Shown piece after piece: positions 19,082 through 28,845 of a stretch of DNA of 41,214 nucleotides. The notes under the pieces were generated by a model. The model had not been told where the DNA came from. It saw nothing but the letters and a program-made list of their open reading frames with translations, and did not search any database. The number at the start of each line of letters is the position of its first letter. Position 1 is the stretch's first letter. The stretch comes from Halanaerobiaceae bacterium (GTDB taxonomy: Bacteria > Bacillota > Halanaerobiia > Halanaerobiales > Halarsenatibacteraceae). The position numbers were made by a program, and so were the translations under genes. Where the stretch lies: NCBI GenBank assembly GCA_007134885.1, contig SLJX01000106.1, positions 1 through 41,214 on the forward strand. The letters run 5' to 3'.

Positions 19082-19876
19082 ATGATTGTTATCGGTGAAT
19101 TGATTAATTCCACCAGAGATGAGATTAAAGAAAAGATTGCTGAGCGCGATAAGGAATTTATCCAGGATGTAGCGCTAAAACAGGAAAAGGCAGGGGCTTC
19201 CTATATTGATGTGAATGCCGGAGCCTTTGTGGAAGAAGAAATTGATCATCTGCTCTGGCTGGTAGAGGTTGTCCAGGAAGTTGTAGAGAATCCGCTGGCT
19301 CTGGACAGTCCCAGTGCCAAGGCCCTGAAGGTTGCTGCTGAAAAGCATGAAGGCATCCCTCTGATAAATTCCATTACCCTGGAAGAAGAGCGTTATGCCA
19401 ACGTGCTACCCATTGTCAAAGAATTTGATGCCAAAGTTATTGCGCTCTGTATGAGCGATGAGGGAATGCCTGATAATGCCGAGGACAGGATTAATTATGG
19501 CAAAAGACTGGTTGATAAACTGATTGAGGATGGGGTACCGGCAGAAAATATCTTTGTCGATCCCATCATCAACCCCATTAGCGTTGATGGTACGGTGGGC
19601 CTGCAGATACTTGAAGCAATTGAAACTATATCCAATTATAACGAAAATATTCATATAACCTGCGGCCTGAGTAATATCTCCTTTGGTCTGCCGCATCGTT
19701 CTCTTTTAAATCAGGCCTTTATTATAATGGGCATCAGCCGGGGCATGGATTCGGCCATAATTGATCCTCTTGATGATGACATGATGAAACTGATTAAAGC
19801 TGCTGAAGTGCTCACCAATGCTGATGAGCATGCTATGAATTATCTCAAGGCTTCTAGAGCTGGAGAACTGGATTAA
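19082..19876 (+). CDS. Methylcorrinoid:tetrahydrofolate methyltransferase (MtgA/AcsE-like, pterin-binding TIM barrel)
   Basis: MIVIGELINSTRDEIKEKI...GASYIDVNAGAF...NIFVDPIINPISVD...ITCGLSNISFGLPHRSLLN. Confidence 0.92.
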   Translation: MIVIGELINSTRDEIKEKIAERDKEFIQDVALKQEKAGASYIDVNAGAFVEEEIDHLLWLVEVVQEVVENPLALDSPSAKALKVAAEKHEGIPLINSITLEEERYANVLPIVKEFDAKVIALCMSDEGMPDNAEDRINYGKRLVDKLIEDGVPAENIFVDPIINPISVDGTVGLQILEAIETISNYNENIHITCGLSNISFGLPHRSLLNQAFIIMGISRGMDSAIIDPLDDDMMKLIKAAEVLTNADEHAMNYLKASRAGELD

Positions 19877-19897
19877 GCAAATAAAGGGGCGAAAAAA

Positions 19898-20944
19898 ATG
19901 TCAAGAATAGCTGTTATAGGAGGTGGCATAGCGGGCTGTACGGCTGCGGCGGAACTGGCAGCAGCCGGGCAGCAGATACTGCTGGTGGAAAAAGAGGACA
20001 GCCTGGGGGGGAATATTAAAAACTATGGCTGTAAGGCTGATAGTTTATGTACCCGCTGTAATCTTTGCCTGGTAGATACTGTTTTCAATGAGGTGCGTGA
20101 GAACCAGGCTGTGGAAGTAACCTATAATACCACGGTGGTGGATTGTTTGCAGGAGAAGGATAAATTTACTCTGATAACCTCTGACCTCGAGGGAGAAAAA
20201 GAGGTTGATGATATTTCTGAAGTTGTACTGGCTACCGGTCATACCAGATGGTCGGAACTGGAAACAGGCACTCCCGAAATATTTCAGGACAGAAGAATAA
20301 TCTGGGCCAGTGATTTTGAAGATATGCTGGAACAAAGACAGGACCAACTTTCCGGTCAATCCCTGGAGTTTGATCTGGGCTTTGCTCCGGAGTCGGCTGT
20401 CTTTTTACAATGTAATGGTTCCCGCAGTCTGCAGGAAAAGGCTCAGTACTGTTCCCGGGTCTGCTGTGGTTATAATTATCGGATTGCCAGGGTGTTAAGG
20501 GAGAATTTTCCCGAGATGGAACTCAGCATGTTTTTCATTGACATGCAGGAAGCCGGTTTTTTAGTCAATCTTTCCCGCAGAGATTTACAGGAAAGGGAAA
20601 TTGCCTATTATAACTGCAAACCACTGAGGCTGGAGCGGGGCGAGGATTCTTTAACAATGCATTATGAGGATCAAAAATCCGGCAAAATGGCTACCATTGA
20701 AACAGACCTTCTGGTCCTTTCCGAGGGTATTCACCCCGGTCCCGAACATGAGAGATGGGCCAGAATTTTTAACCTGCAGCAGACAGAGGATGGTTTTTTA
20801 AGGCCGATCTGGTCTCCCGAGGAAAGCAAAGTATATCTGGCCGGCACCGTTACCAGTCCTGGTGATATAGCTACCACAATAGCGAAAAGTAAGACAATGG
20901 CCTACCGCCTGCTGGAAACCAGACAGGCCCGGGCTGAGGTTTAA
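19898..20944 (+). CDS. HdrA-like FAD/iron-sulfur protein (short form)
   Basis: RIAVIGGGIAGCTAAAELAAAG dinucleotide motif; CxxC-rich CKADSLCTRCNLC; CNGSRSLQEKAQYCSRVCC. Confidence 0.85.
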   Translation: MSRIAVIGGGIAGCTAAAELAAAGQQILLVEKEDSLGGNIKNYGCKADSLCTRCNLCLVDTVFNEVRENQAVEVTYNTTVVDCLQEKDKFTLITSDLEGEKEVDDISEVVLATGHTRWSELETGTPEIFQDRRIIWASDFEDMLEQRQDQLSGQSLEFDLGFAPESAVFLQCNGSRSLQEKAQYCSRVCCGYNYRIARVLRENFPEMELSMFFIDMQEAGFLVNLSRRDLQEREIAYYNCKPLRLERGEDSLTMHYEDQKSGKMATIETDLLVLSEGIHPGPEHERWARIFNLQQTEDGFLRPIWSPEESKVYLAGTVTSPGDIATTIAKSKTMAYRLLETRQARAEV

Positions 20945-20978
20945 TGAAAATGTTTTATCAAACAAAGGAGGTTTTTTA

Positions 20979-22355
20979 ATGTCAGGGTCAATAGCACACT
21001 ACGATGTTGCCTACATTGGCCAGGCTCTTAAGAATAATGAGCTGTCCCAGGTTACCCTGCCTGCCTCTTCCCTGACAGAATGCCGGGGTGAAATAGGTAA
21101 TTTTACTCTGAGCTATCAGGCAGAAGAAGAACTGGATCAGATTCAGACCAGTAATATTGTGATAAATCTGCCCCATCAGGAGGAATTACCGGTTGAAGGG
21201 TGTTTGTCTTTAACCGGGGTTGGAGAGGAGTTTCTGGCTGAAGCTGATGGAGATAAGCCACTGATTATAATTCAGGATTATCAGGAACTGTCAGCTGCCG
21301 CTCTGAGCCAGAGAGGTTTGAAGCTGGCCCTTCAGGCTAAATCAGAAGATCCAGCCAGGGAAGTTTATTATTTCTATCAGGCCATGCGCTTTATGGACAA
21401 TAACGATGAGCTCTATGAAGAAGCCCGGCGCCAGGAGGTAATTTTTCTCAAGCATGACCTGGGGGAGCTGGAAATTTCTCAAGATGGTGAGATCTTTTAC
21501 AGCCGGGAAGATATTGAATTAAGTCTCAGCGGAGAACTGGTAGTAGCACCGGAGTTAAAGCCGGCTGCAGAGGTTGACAGGCTGGCACGGATCTTTAATA
21601 TTACCCGGGGGCCAGAGGGCTATCTCCAGGTCGATAATATTTATCTTCAGCCCACCCTAAGCGGTAAACGGGGCTTATATGTGCTGGGCGGTGCCAGGGG
21701 GCCAAATGCTCTGACCTATCAGCAGGAAGAGCGGGAATATACCCTCCAGGAGATTAAGCGCAATCTGATCGGAGTTGAGGAACTGGATGAAGAGGAAAGA
21801 TCAGTTGATGATCAAAAATGTGTGGTCTGCTATACCTGTTACCGGGTCTGCCCTCATGGAGCAATTCAGAGGGATGAAGAGTTGAACTCCATGCAGATTA
21901 TGCCGCTGGCCTGCCAGTCCTGTAATCTCTGTATCAGCCGCTGTCCCATGGGAGCTATTACCAGGAGCGGAGAAGTTGAAGAACAGCCTCAATCGGATCG
22001 TCAGGTAATAATCTGTGAGAACTCTGCTGCTCTGGCCCGGGAAAAAGCTGATTTCGATCCAATGGCCGGCCTGGAGGTAACCGAGGTTCCCTGCGTCAGC
22101 ACGGTGAAAAAGGAGCATATTTACCAGCGTCTGGCAGGAAGTGAAGGCGATCTCCTGATTCTGGGCTGCATTTCTGAAGCCTGCAAGCATTTAACCGGCC
22201 ATGATCGCTGTGAACAGGTTGTCAGCTCAGCGAAATCAGATCTGGAAAAGCTGGATCTGGATCCCGAGCGGGTTAATTATCAGAGGCTCTCTCCCCGAAT
22301 GGCTGCTGATCTATCGGCCTATCTGACTGACTGGAAGGGGGAAGTTCTGCAATGA
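20979..22355 (+). CDS. Degenerate HdrA-like protein with 2x[4Fe-4S] ferredoxin and MvhD-like C-terminal domain
   Basis: Lacks a recognisable GxGxxG; contains CVVCYTCYRVCPHGAI and CQSCNLCISRCPMGAI, then an MvhD-like segment (VTEVPCVSTVKKEHIYQRL...LLILGCISEACKHLTG). Confidence 0.75.
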   Translation: MSGSIAHYDVAYIGQALKNNELSQVTLPASSLTECRGEIGNFTLSYQAEEELDQIQTSNIVINLPHQEELPVEGCLSLTGVGEEFLAEADGDKPLIIIQDYQELSAAALSQRGLKLALQAKSEDPAREVYYFYQAMRFMDNNDELYEEARRQEVIFLKHDLGELEISQDGEIFYSREDIELSLSGELVVAPELKPAAEVDRLARIFNITRGPEGYLQVDNIYLQPTLSGKRGLYVLGGARGPNALTYQQEEREYTLQEIKRNLIGVEELDEEERSVDDQKCVVCYTCYRVCPHGAIQRDEELNSMQIMPLACQSCNLCISRCPMGAITRSGEVEEQPQSDRQVIICENSAALAREKADFDPMAGLEVTEVPCVSTVKKEHIYQRLAGSEGDLLILGCISEACKHLTGHDRCEQVVSSAKSDLEKLDLDPERVNYQRLSPRMAADLSAYLTDWKGEVLQ

Positions 22356-23026
22356 TTGTTGGAAAACTAAAAGATGTAGCTGAAATAAAAGATATGCTGT
22401 CGGAGGACCTGGAAAGCCTTTTTATTATTGGCTGTGGAACCTGTGTTTCTGTCAGTCTGGCTGGAGGAGAGCGGGAAGCTAAGTCTCTGCGTGATCTGCT
22501 TGAGCTCTACTTCAGAAGCCAGGGGCGGGATGTGAAAGTTAATACAGCCACAATTAAAAGGCAGTGCGATGATGAATTTATTGACTCGGAAGAGCTGGCC
22601 ATTTCAGAACATGATGTTGTGCTGTCACTGGCCTGCGGGGTTGGAGTTCAGCACCTGGGCATTAAACATCCCGGTAAGATGATTCTGCCAGGTGTCAATA
22701 CCACCTTTTACGGACGAAATTCCGATGTTGGAGAATGGGAAGAGATGTGCCTGGGCTGCGGCGATTGTATTCTGGATGATTTTGCCGGTGTCTGTCCGGT
22801 AGCCCGATGTTCAAAAAGTCTGATCAATGGTCCCTGTGGAGGATCTCAGGACGGAAAATGTGAGGTCGATGATGAAATAGATTGCGGCTGGGATTTAATC
22901 TATAATAGGGCCAAGGAAATCGGTCAACTCGATCGGCTGCTCTCCTATGAGGGACCTAAAGACTGGTCTACCGCTCGAGATGGCGGCGTCCGGAGTCACA
23001 AAAATCCGGAGTTCTTCAGTGAGTGA
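22352..23026 (+). CDS. metV: Methylenetetrahydrofolate reductase partner MetV (zinc/iron-sulfur)
   Basis: CGTCVSVSLAGG...CLGCGDCILDDFAGVCPVARCSKSLINGPCGGSQDGKCEV; 4-bp ATGA overlap with the upstream gene; followed by metF. Confidence 0.9.
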   Translation: MIVGKLKDVAEIKDMLSEDLESLFIIGCGTCVSVSLAGGEREAKSLRDLLELYFRSQGRDVKVNTATIKRQCDDEFIDSEELAISEHDVVLSLACGVGVQHLGIKHPGKMILPGVNTTFYGRNSDVGEWEEMCLGCGDCILDDFAGVCPVARCSKSLINGPCGGSQDGKCEVDDEIDCGWDLIYNRAKEIGQLDRLLSYEGPKDWSTARDGGVRSHKNPEFFSE

Positions 23027-23040
23027 AAGGGGAATAGGTA

Positions 23041-23964
23041 ATGGCAGAATATATATCTAAACTGGAACAGTTGCTGGAAGAGGGAGAATTTGTAGTATGC
23101 AGTGAAATGGGGCCGCCCATCGGGGCGGATCCTGAGTTTATCCGGAAAAAATGTGATGATGTTAAGGGTTATGTTGATGCTGTAAATATAACCGATAACC
23201 AGACAGCAATCATCAGAATGTCCAGTATTGCTGCTGCCAAGATAGCCATGGAAGAGGGCCTGGAAATGATTATTCAGATTACCGGCCGGGATCGCAATCG
23301 CATAGGAATCCAGAGTGATCTCTTGGGTGCCAGCGCCCTGGGCTTGCGCAATGTTCTCTGTCTGACAGGAGATCATCAGTGCTTTGGCAATGATGAGGAT
23401 GCCAAAAATGTTTTTGATCTGGATTCGGTCAGCATCATCAAAGCCTGCCAGCAGATGACAGAAGAAGGTAAGTTGATAAATGGCAATGAGCTTAAAACTG
23501 AACCACCCAGACTTTATTACGGGGGAGCCCATAATCCCTTCGCCGACCCCTTTGAAATGCATATGCTGAAGCTGGAAAAGAAAATCGAAGCCGGCATGAA
23601 ATTCATCCAGACCCAGTGTATCTATAATATAGAAAAATTTGATTACTGGATGGAAGAGGTAAGAAAGCGGGGGCTGCATGAGAAGTGCCATATTATGGCC
23701 GGGATTCTGCCCACCCGTTCTGTTAAAGCCTTGAGAATGATGAAAAAATTTGTTGCCGGCATGGATGTCCCGGACTATACAATTGAAAGAATGGAAGCTG
23801 CTGAGGATAAAAAAGCTGAAGGAGTCCAGATGGCAGTTGATATAATAAATCATGTTAAAGAAATTGAGGGTGTCAGAGGAGTTCATCTGATGCCGGTTGC
23901 CTGGGAAGAAATAACCCCGGTAGTTGTAGAAAAAGCCAATTTATATCCCCGACCGGAGGTGTAA
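23041..23964 (+). CDS. metF: Methylenetetrahydrofolate reductase MetF
   Basis: VCSEMGPPIGADPEFIRKKCDDVKGYVDAVNITDNQTAI...LLGASALGLRNVLCLTGDHQ...FIQTQCIYNIEKF. Confidence 0.93.
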   Translation: MAEYISKLEQLLEEGEFVVCSEMGPPIGADPEFIRKKCDDVKGYVDAVNITDNQTAIIRMSSIAAAKIAMEEGLEMIIQITGRDRNRIGIQSDLLGASALGLRNVLCLTGDHQCFGNDEDAKNVFDLDSVSIIKACQQMTEEGKLINGNELKTEPPRLYYGGAHNPFADPFEMHMLKLEKKIEAGMKFIQTQCIYNIEKFDYWMEEVRKRGLHEKCHIMAGILPTRSVKALRMMKKFVAGMDVPDYTIERMEAAEDKKAEGVQMAVDIINHVKEIEGVRGVHLMPVAWEEITPVVVEKANLYPRPEV

Positions 23965-23970
23965 GAGGAA

Positions 23971-24399
23971 ATGAATAAGGAATTTAAACAGACCATTAAA
24001 GGCAGACCAGGGGGAGAAAATTTAAGCCTCTGCTATAGCTGTGGCAGCTGTACGGCTACCTGTCCGGTCAGTGAGCAGGTGGAGAGTTTTAATCCCCGGC
24101 TGATAATCAAGAAATCTCTGCTGGGTTTTCAGGAGGAGGTTCTCTCCGGTGAGGAGATCTGGCAGTGTATTCAGTGCCGGAGATGTGTCTCAGCCTGCCC
24201 CCAGAATGTTCGTTTTGCAGATATAGTTAGAGTTCTTAGAGAACTGGCTGTTGAAGAGGAATATTATCAAAAAGATCTGGAAGCCAATCTGGATGACTTT
24301 GATAAAAAAGTGCTGCGCTTCAGGCTTGAGAGCCTGGAAAAGGTACTAACAGGAGACAAGGATTTTTCCGATATTGAATTGAAAGCAGGTGGTGATTAA
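23971..24399 (+). CDS. hdrC: HdrC-like iron-sulfur protein
   Basis: 142 aa with CYSCGSCTATCPV and CIQCRRCVSACPQ motifs. Confidence 0.88.
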   Translation: MNKEFKQTIKGRPGGENLSLCYSCGSCTATCPVSEQVESFNPRLIIKKSLLGFQEEVLSGEEIWQCIQCRRCVSACPQNVRFADIVRVLRELAVEEEYYQKDLEANLDDFDKKVLRFRLESLEKVLTGDKDFSDIELKAGGD

Positions 24400-24400
24400 G

Positions 24401-27400
24401 ATGCCGGATCCTGTAGTCGTTGTCGGAGGTGGAATAGCAGGCATCCAGGCTGCAACTGATCTGGCTGAAATGGGGATTCCGGTATATCTGATAGAGAAGA
24501 GTCCCAGTCTGGGAGGGCGGATGGCTCAGCTTGATAAAACCTTCCCGACCAATGACTGTTCAACCTGTATTCTTGCTCCAAAAATTACCTCCTGTTACAA
24601 CCATGACAATGTAACCACCTATACCATGACCGAGCTGATTAATGTTGAGGGGGAGCCCGGCAATTTCCGGGTGCGCTTAAAGAAACGCCCCCGCTATGTA
24701 AATGAAGAGAAATGTACCGGCTGCGGAGACTGCCTGGATAAATGTCCGGTCAGCATTCCCGATGAATATAATATGGAAATGTCAGAATATGGCGCCATTC
24801 ATAAATACCAGCCTCAGGCTGTCCCCAATGTGGCAGCTATTGACCCCGAACGCTGTTTGAAATTGACCAAAGACAAATGCGGGGTCTGTGAGAAGGTCTG
24901 TAATTTTGATGCCGTTGAGTATGAACAGAAGGAGAAAAAGTTTATAGTTCAGGCAGCTTCAATTGTTTATGCTGCCGGTTATGAGGGATTTGCTGGAGAC
25001 CTGGTAAGCGAATACGGCTATAAAGATCAGGACAATGTAGTAACCAGTCTGGAATATGAGCGGATTTTGAATGCCGCCGGTCCCACCGATGGTCATATTG
25101 TTCGGCCTACCGATGGAGAAGAGGCCAGGAGAATTGCCTTTATTCACTGCAGCGGTTCCCGGGACCGCCGGACCGATAAAAATTACTGTTCTTCGGTCTG
25201 CTGCACCTATTCAATCAAGCATGCTCTAATCACCAAGGAGCATCTCAAAGATACCGAAGTAGATCTCTATTATATGGATATCAGAACCTTTGGCAAGGGA
25301 TTTGAGCGCTACTATAACCGGGCTCAGGAAACCGAAGGTGTTAACTTTATTCGTTCCCGGGTCTCAGAGATAGAGGCCGGCAGTCAGCCGGGAGATCTTA
25401 AGCTTAAGGTGACCGATGGTGATAACGGTTTTGCCGAAGAAGAGTATGATCTGGTGGTGCTGGCCAGCGGACTGGCTCCTACCCAGGAAGTTACCGATAC
25501 TCTGCAGAAACTCAAAGTCCGCACCAACAAATACGGTTTCATCGATATTGATGAATTTAATCCCTTAAGCACCAGCCGCAAGGGAATTTTTGGCTGTGGG
25601 GCTGTGAACGGACCTCGGGATATTCCGGAATCTGTCATGGATGCCAGCGGAGCAGCAGCCCTGGCCGGTCAGCATGCTGTGCTTGATGTTAATGATATGG
25701 GAGTGGAAAGTGCCGGTGAGCAGGAGTACCGGGTTACCCAGAATGAAAGAACCCGGGTAGGAGTGTTTGTCTGCCACTGCGGTACCAACATTGCGGGAGT
25801 TATTGATGTGGATGAAGTGGCCCGCCGGGCCAGAGAAATTCCCTTCGTGGAGCATGCCGAGGATGTCAAGTACCTCTGCTCCTCGGACAGTCAGGAGCTT
25901 ATCGGAGACCGGATTGAGGAGCATAATTTAAACCGGATTGTGGTGGCTTCCTGTACCCCCAGAACCCACGAGCCGCTTTTTATGGATGCCATTGCCGAAG
26001 CCGGACTTAATCCCTACCTGCTGGAGATGACCAATATCAGGGATCAGGGATCCTGGGTTCATAAAGAGGAACCGGAGAAAGCTACCTGGAAGGCCTATGA
26101 GCTGGTCAGGGCCGGGGTGGCCAGGGTCAAGAATGCTCTGCCCCTGGAACGAGGCGAGGTTGATAATATCGCCCGGGCTCTAATAGTTGGGGGAGGAGCA
26201 GCTGGACTGACGGCCGCTCTGGAGCTTGGCAAGCTCGGTTTTCCGGTCTCACTGGTAGAAAGGGAGACTGAGCTGGGCGGTCATGCCAGCAAGCTGGAGC
26301 ACAGTCTGGAAGGGCGTCCGGTCCAACCGCATCTGGAGCGTTTAATTAAGGAAGTAAGGGAACATGAACTAATTGACATCTATGCCGGTCATGAAATCAA
26401 AGATATATCCGGTTTTGTGGGTAATTATAAACTGGAGTTGATTCCTCCTATTCCCGAGGAGGCCAAAAAGGAAGATGACCTGCTGGAGATTGAAGGTGGA
26501 GTTGTAATTGTTGCCACCGGAGGTCAGGAATTTGAACCAGAGGAATACAGCTATCGAGACTCCGACCGGGTTATCACCCAGCTGGAACTGGAAGAGGGCC
26601 TGGGTCAACCCAACGGGCTTCCGGGGGAAGCTGAAGAATTAGAGGAAATTTATATGATTCAGTGTGTCGGTTCCCGGGAAGAGGACCGTCCCTACTGCAG
26701 CCGAATCTGCTGCAGTCAGGCCTTAAGAAATGCCGTTAATCTCAAAGAACGGAATCCTGAAGCTGAAATCACCATCCTGTACCGGGAGATGCGCAGCTAT
26801 GGCTATTATGAAGATCTTTACCGTCAGGCCCGGGATCTGGGAATTAACTTCAGCCGCTATGAGGTGGAGAATAAACCCCGGGTGACTGCTGAGGATAATG
26901 GCCGGGTGTCCCTGCAGTATGAAGAGCCCTTAAGCGGCCGGGAAATAACCGCTGAGCCCGATCTCCTGGTGCTGGCTGCAGCCATTCTGCCCCGGGATGA
27001 CAATCTGGAACTCAGCCAGATGCTGAAAACACCGCTCAATGAAGATAATTTCTTCCTGGAGGCCCATGTCAAGCTCCGTCCGGTAGACTCTGCCACTGAT
27101 GGGATCTTTCTGGCCGGTCTTTCCCATGGTCCCAAGAATTATTCGGAAAGTCTGGCTCAGAGCCGGGCAGCTGCAGGAAGAGCGGCTTCGATTTTAGCCC
27201 GGGAGTATCTCCTGACCCAGGCTACAGTCGCTGAAGTTGATGAAGAACTCTGCATCGCCTGCGGGGACTGCGAAAGAGTCTGTGCTTACAAAGCTATTGA
27301 AGTTAACGAAGAAGAGGATGTTGCTGAGGTTAACCGTGTTCTCTGCAAGGGCTGCGGCAACTGTACCGGTGTCTGCCGTCCCCATGCTGTCGATCTCCAT

Positions 27401-27487
27401 GGATTTATGAATCAGCAGATAATTGACGAAATAGAAACCCTGCTTGCTGAAGATGTCAGTGAGCTGGCCAAGTCAGGAGGGGTGTAA
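24401..27487 (+). CDS. hdrA: HdrA, tandem two-module form (about 1030 aa)
   Basis: Two FAD modules (VVVVGGGIAGIQAATDLAEMG and ALIVGGGAAGLTAALELGKLG), HdrA Cys signature (TFPTNDCSTCILAPK), multiple ferredoxin motifs. ATG at 24401; the ORF track extends to GTG 24389. Confidence 0.92.
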   Translation: MPDPVVVVGGGIAGIQAATDLAEMGIPVYLIEKSPSLGGRMAQLDKTFPTNDCSTCILAPKITSCYNHDNVTTYTMTELINVEGEPGNFRVRLKKRPRYVNEEKCTGCGDCLDKCPVSIPDEYNMEMSEYGAIHKYQPQAVPNVAAIDPERCLKLTKDKCGVCEKVCNFDAVEYEQKEKKFIVQAASIVYAAGYEGFAGDLVSEYGYKDQDNVVTSLEYERILNAAGPTDGHIVRPTDGEEARRIAFIHCSGSRDRRTDKNYCSSVCCTYSIKHALITKEHLKDTEVDLYYMDIRTFGKGFERYYNRAQETEGVNFIRSRVSEIEAGSQPGDLKLKVTDGDNGFAEEEYDLVVLASGLAPTQEVTDTLQKLKVRTNKYGFIDIDEFNPLSTSRKGIFGCGAVNGPRDIPESVMDASGAAALAGQHAVLDVNDMGVESAGEQEYRVTQNERTRVGVFVCHCGTNIAGVIDVDEVARRAREIPFVEHAEDVKYLCSSDSQELIGDRIEEHNLNRIVVASCTPRTHEPLFMDAIAEAGLNPYLLEMTNIRDQGSWVHKEEPEKATWKAYELVRAGVARVKNALPLERGEVDNIARALIVGGGAAGLTAALELGKLGFPVSLVERETELGGHASKLEHSLEGRPVQPHLERLIKEVREHELIDIYAGHEIKDISGFVGNYKLELIPPIPEEAKKEDDLLEIEGGVVIVATGGQEFEPEEYSYRDSDRVITQLELEEGLGQPNGLPGEAEELEEIYMIQCVGSREEDRPYCSRICCSQALRNAVNLKERNPEAEITILYREMRSYGYYEDLYRQARDLGINFSRYEVENKPRVTAEDNGRVSLQYEEPLSGREITAEPDLLVLAAAILPRDDNLELSQMLKTPLNEDNFFLEAHVKLRPVDSATDGIFLAGLSHGPKNYSESLAQSRAAAGRAASILAREYLLTQATVAEVDEELCIACGDCERVCAYKAIEVNEEEDVAEVNRVLCKGCGNCTGVCRPHAVDLHGFMNQQIIDEIETLLAEDVSELAKSGGV

Positions 27488-27991
27488 ATGGCAACCGCCC
27501 GTAAAGAAAAACAAGAGCAGCAGAAGGAATTTGACCCCAAAATAATTGCCTTTCTCTGCAACTGGTGCAGCTATGCCGCGGCTGATCTGGCCGGCAGCAG
27601 CAGACTGCAGTATCCATCTAATATTCGCACAATTAGAATACCCTGTACAGGGCGGCTTAATCCCCTGCTGGTGATTAAAGCCTTAAATAAGGGAGCAGAC
27701 GGTATTCTGGTTTCCGGCTGCCATCCCGGTGACTGTCATTATATTGATGGTAACTACTATGCCCGCCGGCGCTTCACCATGCTGAAGGATCTGCTGGAAT
27801 TTTCCGGAGTTGAGCCGGAAAGGTTGAATTTTACCTGGTGTTCTGCAGCTGAAGGGCGCCGTTTTGCTGAGATTGTCAGGAAGGTTGTGGATCGGGTTGA
27901 GTCTGTTGGCCCCTGGCAGGGCTTTCTCTCAGAGCCTGATGTTGTGGCAGAAAAAGAGGCAGGTGAAATTGAAGATGGCGAATTCTTATAA
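27488..27991 (+). CDS. MvhD/FlxD-like iron-sulfur subunit
   Basis: IIAFLCNWCSYAAADLAGSSRLQYPSNIRTIRIPCTGRLNPLLVIKALNKGADGILVSGCHPGDCHY. Confidence 0.93.
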   Translation: MATARKEKQEQQKEFDPKIIAFLCNWCSYAAADLAGSSRLQYPSNIRTIRIPCTGRLNPLLVIKALNKGADGILVSGCHPGDCHYIDGNYYARRRFTMLKDLLEFSGVEPERLNFTWCSAAEGRRFAEIVRKVVDRVESVGPWQGFLSEPDVVAEKEAGEIEDGEFL

Positions 27992-28829
27992 TGAGATCAC
28001 CAGAGAATTGCAGGAAATAGCAGCTGAGGTCTTTGCTGAACATGATATCAAACATCTTTTGGGCTTTGGCCGGGGGGAGTTTTCCGGCCTGACCGAACCT
28101 GTTTTTCTGAAAAAGCCCGAAGAGGCTGAAAGATTAATATTTCAGGATGATGCGGCACCAATGCTCTCTAAATATCTGTTAAAATACAAACCTGACCTTC
28201 AGGCGGTGGTAGCCAAACCCTGTGACAGCAGGGCCCTGGCCTACTATATTTCCGAAGGTAAGATCAGCCGGGATAACCTGGTCATCATTGGCATAAATGG
28301 CTGTCCCGGAATTGCAGGAAATACTGCCTGTGACGAATGTGATACCAGAAATCCGGTAATAGTTGATTATACTGTCGGTGAAGAGATGTCTCAGGAGGAA
28401 CTGGAAGCAGAGCTTGAAGGTGTTAAATATCTTCTGGAAGATATGTCTCCTGCTGAAAGAAAGGAACATTACAGCCGGGAATTTTCTCGCTGCACCCAGT
28501 GTTATGCCTGCCGGGATGCCTGTCCGGTCTGCTACTGCGACCACTGCTATGTGGAGAGCAATCAGCCTGAATGGCTGGAAGAGGGCAGTTCAGCTGATAA
28601 AGATATGATCTTTCATTTGATGCGGACCATGCATATGCCAGGGCGCTGTGTTAACTGCGGGGCCTGTGAAATGGCCTGTCCGGAAGGGATTGAAATGAGA
28701 TCGATGACCACCCATCTTTACCATCGAGCCAAAGAACTCTATAATTATCGACCGGGAATCTCACCGGAACAGTCCACGCTTTTTTCCGATTTTGATAAAG
28801 AAGATAGCGAACCAGGATTTCTGCAATAG
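27975..28829 (+). CDS. FlxC-like 4Fe-4S protein (FrhB/hydrogenase-beta related)
   Basis: AVVAKPCDSRALAYYISEGKISRDNLVIIGINGCPG; CTQCYACRDACPVCYCDHC; CVNCGACEMACP. ATG at 27975 (ORF track starts at 27864); 17-bp overlap with the flxD-like gene. Confidence 0.82.
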   Translation: MANSYNEITRELQEIAAEVFAEHDIKHLLGFGRGEFSGLTEPVFLKKPEEAERLIFQDDAAPMLSKYLLKYKPDLQAVVAKPCDSRALAYYISEGKISRDNLVIIGINGCPGIAGNTACDECDTRNPVIVDYTVGEEMSQEELEAELEGVKYLLEDMSPAERKEHYSREFSRCTQCYACRDACPVCYCDHCYVESNQPEWLEEGSSADKDMIFHLMRTMHMPGRCVNCGACEMACPEGIEMRSMTTHLYHRAKELYNYRPGISPEQSTLFSDFDKEDSEPGFLQ

Positions 28830-28845
28830 GAGGTGAAGTTAGCCA

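Noticed and set aside
22996-23886. 296-aa antisense ORF opposite metF
   Set aside because: No recognisable family, opposite a clear metF; composition typical of a shadow frame.
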